Shown: positions 37,026 to 43,880 of the stretch, piece by piece
Position numbering within the stretch: position 1 is the stretch's first letter
Layout: each line of letters begins with the position of its first letter
Assembly: GCF_018449475.1 (NCBI RefSeq)
Contig: NZ_JAHCQH010000016.1
Location: 62,001 to 126,000, forward strand
From: Ancylobacter radicis
Lineage (GTDB): Bacteria > Pseudomonadota > Alphaproteobacteria > Rhizobiales > Xanthobacteraceae
Direction of reading: 5' to 3'
DNA: 64,000 nucleotides
Position numbers and translations under genes: made by a program
Notes under the pieces: generated by a model
Seen by the model: only the letters and a program-made list of their open reading frames with translations
What the model was told of the DNA's origin: nothing
The model's database searches: none

Positions 37026-37264
37026 GTTGCGGCGACCGGACCCTCAGGTCCCATTGCAGCACGGGCATCCGAAAGCAGTTGATTAAGCTGCTGTATTTCT
37101 GGTGACGGCGAACCAGACATAGGTTGGACACTATGTGCATTAAGCGTGACAGCCGCCGTGGAAAGGATGTCTTCTAATGCTTTCTTTTCATCGTCGGTCA
37201 ACGTGCCGTGAAACGTTTGCAGTTTTGTTTTAAGAGACTCTGCAGTTGGACGGCTCGTAGCCAT
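36968..37264 (-). CDS. Putative RiPP (lanthipeptide-like) precursor peptide
   Basis: This 98-residue peptide has a helical acidic leader ('SLKTKLQTFHGTLTDDEKKA', then 'PEIQQLNQLLSDARAAMG') and a Thr-rich tail TWTTVTITTTIASHPRIGC, with seven Thr, one Ser and a single C-terminal Cys. This is what a dehydrated, thioether-closed core peptide would need. The gene immediately precedes, and its 3' end overlaps, an APH-fold kinase, followed by a HopA1-family lyase. The ATG at 37264 follows GGGGGGGTAAA. An in-frame upstream extension to 37369 exists but runs through the G11 tract and is less likely. No homologue was recognised; the leader/core boundary is a guess (GPEGP or AA before TWTT). Confidence 0.65.
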   Translation of the reverse strand: MATSRPTAESLKTKLQTFHGTLTDDEKKALEDILSTAAVTLNAHSVQPMSGSPSPEIQQLNQLLSDARAAMGPEGPVAATWTTVTITTTIASHPRIGC

Positions 37265-37268
37265 TTTA

Positions 37269-37336
37269 CCCCCCCCCCCTTTTAATATGCTTTCAACATT
37301 CAGGTTAAAAAGACGGCATGAAGTGTTAGCTGTCAA
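37269..37336 (-). promoter_or_regulatory. G11 homopolymer at the precursor ribosome binding site, with upstream -35-like box
   Basis: On the minus strand eleven consecutive Gs (37269-37279) end four bases before the ATG at 37264 and form its Shine-Dalgarno sequence. Such tracts are prone to slippage and could vary translation. A TTGACA (complement of 37331-37336) lies further upstream as a possible -35; the -10 is unclear. The preceding phage gene ends at 37345, so read-through from the repressor operon is also possible. Confidence 0.45.
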
Positions 37337-37344
37337 GAGCACCC

Positions 37345-37980
37345 TTATATAATCTTCATTTCCTTCCAAATCGCCGACACTTTCCTTCGCACGGTCCGTT
37401 CATCCGGAGGCGGGAAATCCTCCCGGCCCGCAAACCAGTCCATCATATCCCGCACGAGCTCGCCCTGGCTGACCGGCATGCCATGATCGTGCACGCGCCG
37501 GGCGATGGCACCTGCGAAGGCATCCCAATCGTGCTTGGGCGGGGCGCCCGGCCCGGCGATGCGCTTTGCCGGGCTTGACGCCTTCACGCCGCAGTCCGCT
37601 GCACCCGCGTCGAACAATCCCCAGGCGCGCTCGCAACGCTCGAATTCCTTGCGCAGAATGATCACGTCCGCCGCAGTGACGGCGACGCCATCAATCGGGC
37701 GCGCGATCCATTCCCATTCGGATTTCTGCGAACGGCGGAAGCGCCGAACCAGCGCCGGCTTGCGCGATGCGCCGTCGCGCCGGAACAGCGCCACCACATC
37801 CGCGCCGTCGATTTCGACGATCCCCGAGGCAATCTGCTTTTCGGCCGTCTCGACGGTCGGCAGCACAGCGGAGAGCGCGATCTCGCCATCGATCGCCCAG
37901 CCCGCGATGTCGAGTGCGGGAACCTGCCAGCGGATCGCGGTGTCGATAACAGTCAGAAAGGAACGGGGCGGCGCTGGCAT
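37345..37980 (-). CDS. Hypothetical prophage protein of the repressor operon
   Basis: This 211-residue protein is of unknown function. It is Ala/Arg-rich, has a central 'RCERAWGLFDAG' region and a C-terminal 'HDWDAFAGAIARRVHDHGMP...TVRRKVSAIWKEMK' segment. The C-terminal part looks like a small winged-helix or helical domain seen in proteins encoded beside phage repressors. It lies 30 bases downstream of the XRE gene on the same strand and ends just before the RiPP precursor, so it is probably expressed in lysogeny. No catalytic motif is evident. Confidence 0.6.
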   Translation of the reverse strand: MPAPPRSFLTVIDTAIRWQVPALDIAGWAIDGEIALSAVLPTVETAEKQIASGIVEIDGADVVALFRRDGASRKPALVRRFRRSQKSEWEWIARPIDGVAVTAADVIILRKEFERCERAWGLFDAGAADCGVKASSPAKRIAGPGAPPKHDWDAFAGAIARRVHDHGMPVSQGELVRDMMDWFAGREDFPPPDERTVRRKVSAIWKEMKII

Positions 37981-38010
37981 CTCGAAACACTCGCTATCTG
38001 ATCATGGTCA

Positions 38011-38301
38011 TCATTTGCTGGTGGTATTCCTTGCGTCGCGGCTGCGTCGATAGAGCGTGACCACGGCTTTGATATCGCCGCGAAGATCGGGCGGCAGGCG
38101 CCCGGCCTCGCAGAACAGATCGTCGAGCTTCACTTCAAGGATGGCGGCGACGCGCTCAACGAGATCGTCGCGCGGCGGGTTTTCCTGTTCGCGCTCGACG
38201 CGGCTCCAATAGGCGGGCGACACGCCGAGACGCTCGGCGAACTCGTTCAGGCCGAAGCCCTTTTGGTTGCGGTGAAAGCGGACGGTTTGACCGAAGGCCA
38301 T
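38011..38301 (-). CDS. XRE-family repressor-like regulator
   Basis: This 96-residue protein has an N-terminal XRE helix-turn-helix ('RFHRNQKGFGLNEFAERLGV', 'SPAYWSRVEREQENPP') and a short helical tail. It overlaps the ImmA-like protease gene by one base in an ATGA arrangement. This matches the ImmR/ImmA pairs of mobile elements, in which the protease inactivates the repressor upon DNA damage. It is the probable lysogeny repressor and a candidate to bind the motif arrays at 33821-33850 and 39217-39304. Confidence 0.85.
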   Translation of the reverse strand: MAFGQTVRFHRNQKGFGLNEFAERLGVSPAYWSRVEREQENPPRDDLVERVAAILEVKLDDLFCEAGRLPPDLRGDIKAVVTLYRRSRDARNTTSK

Positions 38302-39047
38302 CAGAGCGTGCTCCCGGTTTCAAAGCGCCGACCGATGAAGCCGCCCTTCGCCAGCCGCACCGACATGAAGGCGGCGGTCACGCTGAAGGCTTCGGCGAGG
38401 TCATCGACCAGCAGGCCGAGTGTGCCCTCGCTCGGATCGAGATCGACGAAGGGAACGGAGCGGCCATCGGGCGCAGCGCGCCAGCGGAACGGCAGATCAA
38501 GAGCGCTTGCGTGCTTCGGCAGCACGCGCGCGAGCTTGTCGGCCGGAACCAGAAACGCGCCCATGAACTCGTCGGCCCGCCATTCGACCCAATTGATCGG
38601 TGCGCCTGGCTTGGCGATGGCGGGTGCCACCGAGGTTCGGAACGTCCTCCGGATATTGCCGCCCATCGCCGCCGGCATGTCGAAGATGGCGTGCGCGAAC
38701 TCGTGCGCGGCGGTCGACCGGATCACCTCCGGCTGATGGGCCAGCAGGCTGGCGTTGACGCTGATCATCACGGTGTCGGGCAGTTCGGGATCGTTCTCGC
38801 AAACGCCGAGCGCCTCGTGGCCGTTCTCGTCGTGGATCGGTCGATCGAGGCCCCAGGACAGGGTGATCGGCTTGCCGTTGACCACAAGGCGCGCCGTCTT
38901 TGCGATCAGCGCCGCCACATCGACCGGCCTTGGTTGAATCCCGAACAGGCGGCTGCGGATATCGCTGGCGATGCTCGCGATCTTCTGGGCGCTCAAGCGA
39001 TGGGGATCGCCCGCAGCCGTGCTTGGATATGCGATGGCCAGAACCAT
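38301..39047 (-). CDS. ImmA/IrrE-family metallo-endopeptidase
   Basis: This 248-residue protein has a zinc-protease HExxH motif in 'STAAHEFAHAIFDMP' and a downstream 'NWVEWRADEFMGAFLVP' region, both typical of ImmA/IrrE peptidases (COG2856). It is encoded upstream of the XRE regulator on the same strand and preceded by AGGAGG. It probably cleaves or inactivates the XRE repressor to trigger induction. A perfect alphaproteobacterial LexA box at 39085-39099 lies ~40 bases before the start, so SOS control of this operon is likely. Confidence 0.88.
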   Translation of the reverse strand: MVLAIAYPSTAAGDPHRLSAQKIASIASDIRSRLFGIQPRPVDVAALIAKTARLVVNGKPITLSWGLDRPIHDENGHEALGVCENDPELPDTVMISVNASLLAHQPEVIRSTAAHEFAHAIFDMPAAMGGNIRRTFRTSVAPAIAKPGAPINWVEWRADEFMGAFLVPADKLARVLPKHASALDLPFRWRAAPDGRSVPFVDLDPSEGTLGLLVDDLAEAFSVTAAFMSVRLAKGGFIGRRFETGSTL

Positions 39048-39084
39048 CTCCGCCTCCTTTCATAACCCGATTGGTCAACAGTCA

Positions 39085-39099
39085 GTTCTTGATATGTTC
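39085..39099. promoter_or_regulatory. LexA (SOS) box
   Basis: GTTC-TTGATAT-GTTC exactly fits the alphaproteobacterial LexA consensus GTTC-N7-GTTC. It lies in the divergent region, 38 bases upstream of the ImmA-like gene, and so links the repressor operon to the host SOS response. Confidence 0.75.
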
Positions 39100-39216
39100 T
39101 TTCTGCTCCGGAGTCGAGTCGATTTTTCGGCGCCAGCGCTTTCGCGTTGTGGATTGGTACGAGGGACCACGCCGCCGCCGACGGTGGACTGAAGCGGCCA
39201 AAACACGCTTGCGGTT

Positions 39217-39304
39217 GTTTATGCCCGTGTTTCCGCCCGTATTCGGCCCGTCTTTGCGCCCGCGCCCTATTGTTTCTGCCCCGTTTGCGCCCGTTTCAAC
39301 CCTG
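39217..39304. repeat. Helically phased array of TTT-CGCCCG motifs in the prophage switch region
   Basis: Seven related units follow one another: TTTATGCCCG, TTTCCGCCCG, TTCGGCCCG, TTTGCGCCCG, TTTCTGCCCCG, TTTGCGCCCG, TTTCAACCCTG. The spacing is mostly 10-12 bases, with one ~8-base insert. The array lies between the divergent repressor operon and early operon. A shorter copy (three units, 10-base period) lies before the integrase. It is a plausible multi-site binding region for the XRE or excisionase-like protein. Confidence 0.55.
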
Positions 39305-39369
39305 CCTGACGCCGGCCCGCCGTGGTCCCTTTGCGGTCATCGGAACCGCAAGGACACAAGGAAACGGGC

Positions 39370-39627
39370 ATGGACGATCAAGTTAACGCGCAACGAACGG
39401 GAGCCGCTTCTGCCGAACTGATGCAAGGCTGGATGGGGCGGCGCGAGGTCGCCGAAGCGCTCGGAATCTCGACCGCAACCTTGCAACGCTGGCAGACCCG
39501 CCGGATCGGCCCGCCTCAAGTCCGGATCGGCCGCCGCGTCTTCTATCGCGCCGATGCCTTCCGCGAATGGATGATCTCCCAGGAACGCGGGCCGGTGGTT
39601 TCGAAGCGCACGGGGTCCGCCCGATGA
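39370..39627 (+). CDS. AlpA/excisionase-like helix-turn-helix protein
   Basis: This 85-residue protein has a MerR/excisionase-type DNA-binding domain: 'GWMGRREVAEALGISTATLQ', 'RIGPPQVRIGRRVFYR', 'FREWM'. Such proteins act as excisionases or early-operon regulators in prophages. The frame opens at GTG 39322, but the ATG at 39370 is the sensible start. It is first in the rightward early operon and overlaps the next gene by four bases. Confidence 0.78.
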   Translation: MDDQVNAQRTGAASAELMQGWMGRREVAEALGISTATLQRWQTRRIGPPQVRIGRRVFYRADAFREWMISQERGPVVSKRTGSAR

Positions 39628-39896
39628 TCGCGCCCCTGATGATTGCCGAGCGGCTTGAAGCCCGCGCGCTCGCCGCCAATGCCGTCCGCGCCGCCTTCTA
39701 TGAGCGCTTCGGCGAACACCCTTCCGCTGAAGATCGCCTGTGGCAGATCGATCCGATCGCCCGGCTGGATTTCGTCGGCGATGTCGAACTCAAGCTCGGC
39801 GTGGCCTTCCGCGACGAGGATGTCGAGTTCCTTGAAACCCCGTCCGACCTGATCGAACGCGGCGCCGAGATCCTGATCCGTGGGGGTGTGCGATGA
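39624..39896 (+). CDS. Small prophage protein with an acyl-carrier-like helical pattern
   Basis: This 90-residue protein contains 'ARLDFVGDVELKLGVAFRDE' followed by 'DVEFLETPSDLIERG'. The text and spacing resemble the second half of acyl carrier proteins ('DSLDxVELV...FGxxIxDEDAExxxTxxDL'), but the phosphopantetheine serine is absent. The role is unknown; it may be a structural use of the fold. It is translationally coupled to both neighbours by ATGA overlaps. Confidence 0.65.
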   Translation: MIAPLMIAERLEARALAANAVRAAFYERFGEHPSAEDRLWQIDPIARLDFVGDVELKLGVAFRDEDVEFLETPSDLIERGAEILIRGGVR

Positions 39897-40678
39897 GCAA
39901 TCCCTTCGAACGGCATGGCATCGGTCATCTGTCCGCCTCGTCCCTTAATCTCTGGGCAGCGGAACCTGCGCTCTGGATCATGGAACGCCTGCTCGGGCGC
40001 CGCTCGCCTTCGGGAATTCCCGCCGTGCGCGGCAAGGCGGTCGAGGCCGGCGTCAATATCGGCCTACACGATCCGGCGCTTCCCGTTGAGGTCTGCATCG
40101 CGGAAGCGGAAAGCGCCTTCGATCGCGAAACCACGCTCAATCCCGATCCGCGCCGCGACGAGGAACGCAAGAAACTGCCGGGCTATGTGCGCGGCGCGCT
40201 GGCCGAACTTCGGCAATATGGCCTGCCCGATGCCGATGGCTATCAGGGCAAGGTCGAAATCCGCCTGGACGATATCGCCGTTCCGGTAATCGGCTTCGTC
40301 GATTGGCGCTTCTCGGCCCATGGCCTGATCGTCGATCTCAAGACCACCGAACGATTGCCTTCGGCGATCGGCGCAAGTCACGGGCGCCAGGGCGCGGTCT
40401 ATGCCACCGCCCATGGCAATTTCGGGATGCGCTTTGCCTACGCCAAGCCCGCACCGGCCAAGGGCGATGGGCGGCAGGTCCAGGTTCTCGAAATGTCGGG
40501 CGATGACGTGCGCGCGCACCTCGCGGCACTTCGGCTTATCGCCTTCTCGCTCGGGCGCTTCCTCGCCCTCTCCCATGACGCCCGCGAGCTCGCGGGTCTC
40601 ATCGTCCCGGACTTCGACAGTTTCTACTGGTCGGACCCATCCGTTCGCGCGGCTGGTCGGGATGTCTTCGGGTTCTGA
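39893..40678 (+). CDS. PD-(D/E)XK family phage nuclease
   Basis: This 261-residue protein has a RecB/Cas4-like nuclease core: 'GIGHLSASSLNLW' at the N-terminus, 'VRGKAVEAGVNIGL', then the catalytic 'VIGFVDWRFSAHGLIVDLKT' (D-x(n)-D-x-K) and a following Gln motif 'HGRQGAVYATAHG'. It is likely the exonuclease of a phage recombination module, acting with the ssDNA-binding-like protein at 40720. The CTCAA-rich short repeat at 40682-40709 separates it from that gene. Confidence 0.8.
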   Translation: MSNPFERHGIGHLSASSLNLWAAEPALWIMERLLGRRSPSGIPAVRGKAVEAGVNIGLHDPALPVEVCIAEAESAFDRETTLNPDPRRDEERKKLPGYVRGALAELRQYGLPDADGYQGKVEIRLDDIAVPVIGFVDWRFSAHGLIVDLKTTERLPSAIGASHGRQGAVYATAHGNFGMRFAYAKPAPAKGDGRQVQVLEMSGDDVRAHLAALRLIAFSLGRFLALSHDARELAGLIVPDFDSFYWSDPSVRAAGRDVFGF

Positions 40679-40719
40679 ACCCTCAACCGCTCAAGGCTCA
40701 ACGCTCAAGGAGACGAACA

Positions 40720-41355
40720 ATGGCACTCAATATCGGCGCTTCCGGCATCATCCGCCCTTACGTCAAATACAACGCCAAATCGGACAAGTGGTTTATCCGC
40801 GCGGAGGGGGGCGGCGATCTGGAAATCGCCCGTCCCACCTTCCTGCTTGATCTCGCCAACATCCGCACCGGCTGGCTGCGCTTTCAGGAAGGCCAGGCGC
40901 CGGAACGGCTGATCGATCCGGCACTGGATAAGGTCGCGCCCACTCCCGGCGAGGGCTTCAAGCGCGGATTCGTCGTGATGGCCTTCTCGCCGAAGTTCTT
41001 CGGCGGCGCCGTCGAAATGGCATCGGCGTCGATCCACGTCTCGAACGCGATCCGCGATGTCTACGCGGTGTTCGAGGAACAGTCCGGGCGCACGGAGAAC
41101 CGCGGCAAGGTGCCGGTGATCGCCTGCACCGGCGCGGACGCCATGAAGGACAAATACGGCACCAACTATCGCCCGAAGCTCGAGCTGACGAAGTGGGTCG
41201 ATCGCCCGGCCGAGTTTCCGGACGCCTCGGCTGTCGAAGAGAGCGAGGTCTGGAAAGGCAACGCCGCCGCAGCGTCGAAGCCCGCGCCCGTCGCCCATGT
41301 ACCGCCGCCCGCCGCGAAGCCCGCGCCGCAGCCGGTTTACGAAACCGACTTCTGA
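40720..41355 (+). CDS. Phage recombination/ssDNA-binding-like protein
   Basis: This 211-residue protein has a compact N-terminal domain ('GIIRPYVKYNAKSDKWFIRA', 'GFVVMAFSPKFFGGAVEMAS') and a low-complexity Ala/Pro tail. It ends in 'PVYETDF', an acidic-aromatic tip like that of single-stranded DNA-binding proteins. It lies between an exonuclease-like protein and a replicative ATPase, as expected for a recombination mediator or SSB. Family assignment is by context; no certain homologue is recognised. Confidence 0.65.
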   Translation: MALNIGASGIIRPYVKYNAKSDKWFIRAEGGGDLEIARPTFLLDLANIRTGWLRFQEGQAPERLIDPALDKVAPTPGEGFKRGFVVMAFSPKFFGGAVEMASASIHVSNAIRDVYAVFEEQSGRTENRGKVPVIACTGADAMKDKYGTNYRPKLELTKWVDRPAEFPDASAVEESEVWKGNAAAASKPAPVAHVPPPAAKPAPQPVYETDF

Positions 41356-41434
41356 CCTTCCGGCGCTCCCGGATCGCCGGGAGCGCCGCCTTTTCTTCCA
41401 TCCGCCCCGATCCCTTCAACGCGCCGGAGCGCGA

Positions 41435-43666
41435 ATGACGACTCACGCGCCAGAATCCGAGCCCGATCCCACTGCGATGCTCCGCCATGTCGAATTGGTG
41501 TTCGGCGGCGGCTTCGACGGTGCGCTCGATGGGCTCGTCGAACTGGCGTGGACCGATCCGGCGACCGGCTCGCTTCGCAACGCGCAGATGTTCGGCACCG
41601 ATCAGCTCGAAGAACTGGTCGAGCGTGCCGCTGAACTGAACCGCACCGAGCGTTGCAACGTCTATGTCGGCGCCGCGCTCCGCAAACCCGGCACTGCGCT
41701 CGCGAAGCGCACGGCTGATTCCGATTTTTATTCCGCGCCCTTCGCCTGGGCCGATATCGATGATGATTGCGTCGAAGCGGCCATCAGGGCGGCGAAGGCG
41801 GCGGGCGTACCGGCGACCATGACGGTCGTCACCGGTCGCCATCCCCATATGCGCGCGCAATTCTGGTGGCGGCTTGTGGACGCCGAGCGGGACGGCGCGG
41901 CGATCAAGGCGTTGTGCTCCGGCATCGGCCTCGCGCTTGGCGGCGACAGCACTGTTTCGAACCCCGGCCGCGTGCTCCGGCTCGGCGGCTCGATCGCCTG
42001 GCCGGCCAAGCCCGGGCGCGTGCGTGAAGCCACCGAAGTTCATATTCCCGAGGATGATCGTCCGCCGGCCTATTGGGCATCTGCGCTCGCGCAAGCCTTC
42101 GCCGCGCCCGCTCCTCTCCTACAGGCTGCTCCGGCAGCTTCGGAGCCGTCTGCGCCCTCAGTGGCGCCTTCGACGCCGAAGCCGCTCGAACTGCCTATCG
42201 GCAGTCTGTCGGTCGAGGCGACCCTGGCCGCGATCCAGCGCAACGACCACTGGCATCAGAACACCGTGCGGCTCGTCGGCAACTGGGTGGCGCGCGGATT
42301 GTCGAACGCCGAGATCCTGGCATTCGCGCCCGCCTTGACCATCGGCAACGGGCCGGACGGGCGAAGCTACACAGTCGACCAGACGTGCCTTCAACTCAAC
42401 TCGATGATCACGGGCGCGCGGCGCAAGTGGAACCTGCCAAACCCGGTCGTGACGATCGACGACAAGCTTCCGCCGCCTCCGATCGAAATCGAATGGGAGG
42501 ACGGCGCTAGCGCCGCCATGATCCCGCGCCGCCGCTGGCTGGTCGGCTCCTTTGCGATCCGCGGCCATCTGACCGTGCTCGTGGCGCCGCCCGGTGCGGG
42601 CAAATCCACGCTCGGCATCGCGCTGGCGGTGGCCGGCGTCACGGGCCGCGGCGAGATCGTCGGCGAAACCGTTCACGAGACCATCAAGGCGTGGGTCTGG
42701 AACAACGAGGACGACCGCAACGAACTGCGTCGTCGCCTGGCTGCGATCATGCAGCAATGGAACGTCGCGCCCGCTGATCTGCGCGGCAAGCTCGGTCTCA
42801 ACTCCGGCTCGGAGCGCCCACTCGTCATCGCCAAGGCGACCAAGGACGGCGCGGTGGTGCGACTGCCGGATATCGAAGCCATCATCGAGCGGGTGCAGGC
42901 CGAAGGCATCGGCCTGCTGATCGTCGATCCCTTCGTCGAGACCCACGAGGTCGACGAAAACAACAACGCCCAGATCAAGGCCGTCGCCGCCATGTGGCGC
43001 GAAGTGGCCCGGCGCGGCGATTGCGCGGTCGTCATCGTCCACCACACCGGCAAGCCGCCATCGGCTTCGCCCGATGCGTGGACAGGATCGCTGTCGGCCT
43101 CGCGTGGTGCGTCGTCGCTCGGCGGTGTCGCTCGGATCATGCGCACGCTCTTCGCCATGTCGCAGAGCGACGCCGACAAGTTCGCCCTGGATACGGATGA
43201 GCGCCGCCTGTGGGTGCGTCTCGATGATGCGAAGGCGAACCTGTCGCTCGCGTCCGGTTCGGCGCGCTGGTTCAAGCGCGTCTCGATCATCATCGCCAAT
43301 GGCGAGGAAGTCGGCGCGCTGGTGCCCGGCGATCCGAATGAGCGCGCGCCGCAAGTGGATCGCGCCGCCGAAATTGAAAGCGCGCTGTTCGAGGCGATCC
43401 GAAGCGCCTGGAGCGCAGGCTCGCCGCTCTCCGAACAACCGCGGGCGAAGGATCGCTATGCGCCAGGGATCGTCGGCAAGGCGCTGCGCGTCGCGTCTGA
43501 AACCGTCGCGGATGTGCTGGCTCGCCTGATGGGCGGCGGTGCGATCGAACGGACGCTCTTCGACGCCAAAACCAAAACCTACGGCCTGAGGATCGTCCCT
43601 TTGGACGAGCGCGATATGCGCTCCGACCAGCGCCGAAATCATGAACCTGCGGAGGAGTTCGAATGA
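41435..43666 (+). CDS. Phage replicative primase/helicase (RepA-type AAA ATPase)
   Basis: This 743-residue protein has an N-terminal primase-like region (~1-220, 'FAWADIDDDCVEAAIRAAKA', 'GRHPHMRAQFWWRLVD', 'GDSTVSNPGRVLRLGGSIAW'). A RecA-like AAA_25 ATPase follows: Walker A 'VLVAPPGAGKSTLGIA', Walker B 'GIGLLIVDPFVETH' and 'DCAVVIVHHTGKP'. It probably opens and primes the phage replication origin. The frame begins at 41297, but the ATG at 41435 fits. Its stop overlaps a short downstream frame (43663). Confidence 0.85.
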   Translation: MTTHAPESEPDPTAMLRHVELVFGGGFDGALDGLVELAWTDPATGSLRNAQMFGTDQLEELVERAAELNRTERCNVYVGAALRKPGTALAKRTADSDFYSAPFAWADIDDDCVEAAIRAAKAAGVPATMTVVTGRHPHMRAQFWWRLVDAERDGAAIKALCSGIGLALGGDSTVSNPGRVLRLGGSIAWPAKPGRVREATEVHIPEDDRPPAYWASALAQAFAAPAPLLQAAPAASEPSAPSVAPSTPKPLELPIGSLSVEATLAAIQRNDHWHQNTVRLVGNWVARGLSNAEILAFAPALTIGNGPDGRSYTVDQTCLQLNSMITGARRKWNLPNPVVTIDDKLPPPPIEIEWEDGASAAMIPRRRWLVGSFAIRGHLTVLVAPPGAGKSTLGIALAVAGVTGRGEIVGETVHETIKAWVWNNEDDRNELRRRLAAIMQQWNVAPADLRGKLGLNSGSERPLVIAKATKDGAVVRLPDIEAIIERVQAEGIGLLIVDPFVETHEVDENNNAQIKAVAAMWREVARRGDCAVVIVHHTGKPPSASPDAWTGSLSASRGASSLGGVARIMRTLFAMSQSDADKFALDTDERRLWVRLDDAKANLSLASGSARWFKRVSIIIANGEEVGALVPGDPNERAPQVDRAAEIESALFEAIRSAWSAGSPLSEQPRAKDRYAPGIVGKALRVASETVADVLARLMGGGAIERTLFDAKTKTYGLRIVPLDERDMRSDQRRNHEPAEEFE

Positions 43667-43880
43667 CCGCAACATGCCTGCGGAGACGCGGCGGAGACAT
43701 CCGCCAAGTACTTGATTTCATTGGAGGCGGAAACGTCGCGGAGACGCGGAAACGTCCCACTAACCCGTTGATTTCAAAGCGGAGACGGAAACGGAGACAG
43801 GTCAGTATCCCCTTCGGGGATACCGCGCGGGCGCGCACGCGAGGGCGTGCCGCGCCGCGCTCCCATCGGAGGGCGATGGC
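43667..43880. repeat. Iteron-like repeat region downstream of the replication protein
   Basis: The stretch between the primase/helicase and the next gene is rich in GCGGAGAC/CGGAAACG units (at least six in 43680-43800). It carries two copies of TTGATTTCA (43712 and 43771), each followed within 20 bases by a CGGAAACG. GTATCCCC-TTC-GGGGATAC near 43805-43823 forms a hairpin. A 73-residue Arg-rich frame (43663-43884) crosses it and overlaps the helicase stop as ATGA; its repetitive composition makes it a doubtful gene. A replication origin or operator cluster is plausible. Confidence 0.45.

Noticed and set aside
39217-39304. CRISPR array
   Set aside because: Units are ~10-12 bases with no spacers; this is a motif array, not repeat-spacer structure.
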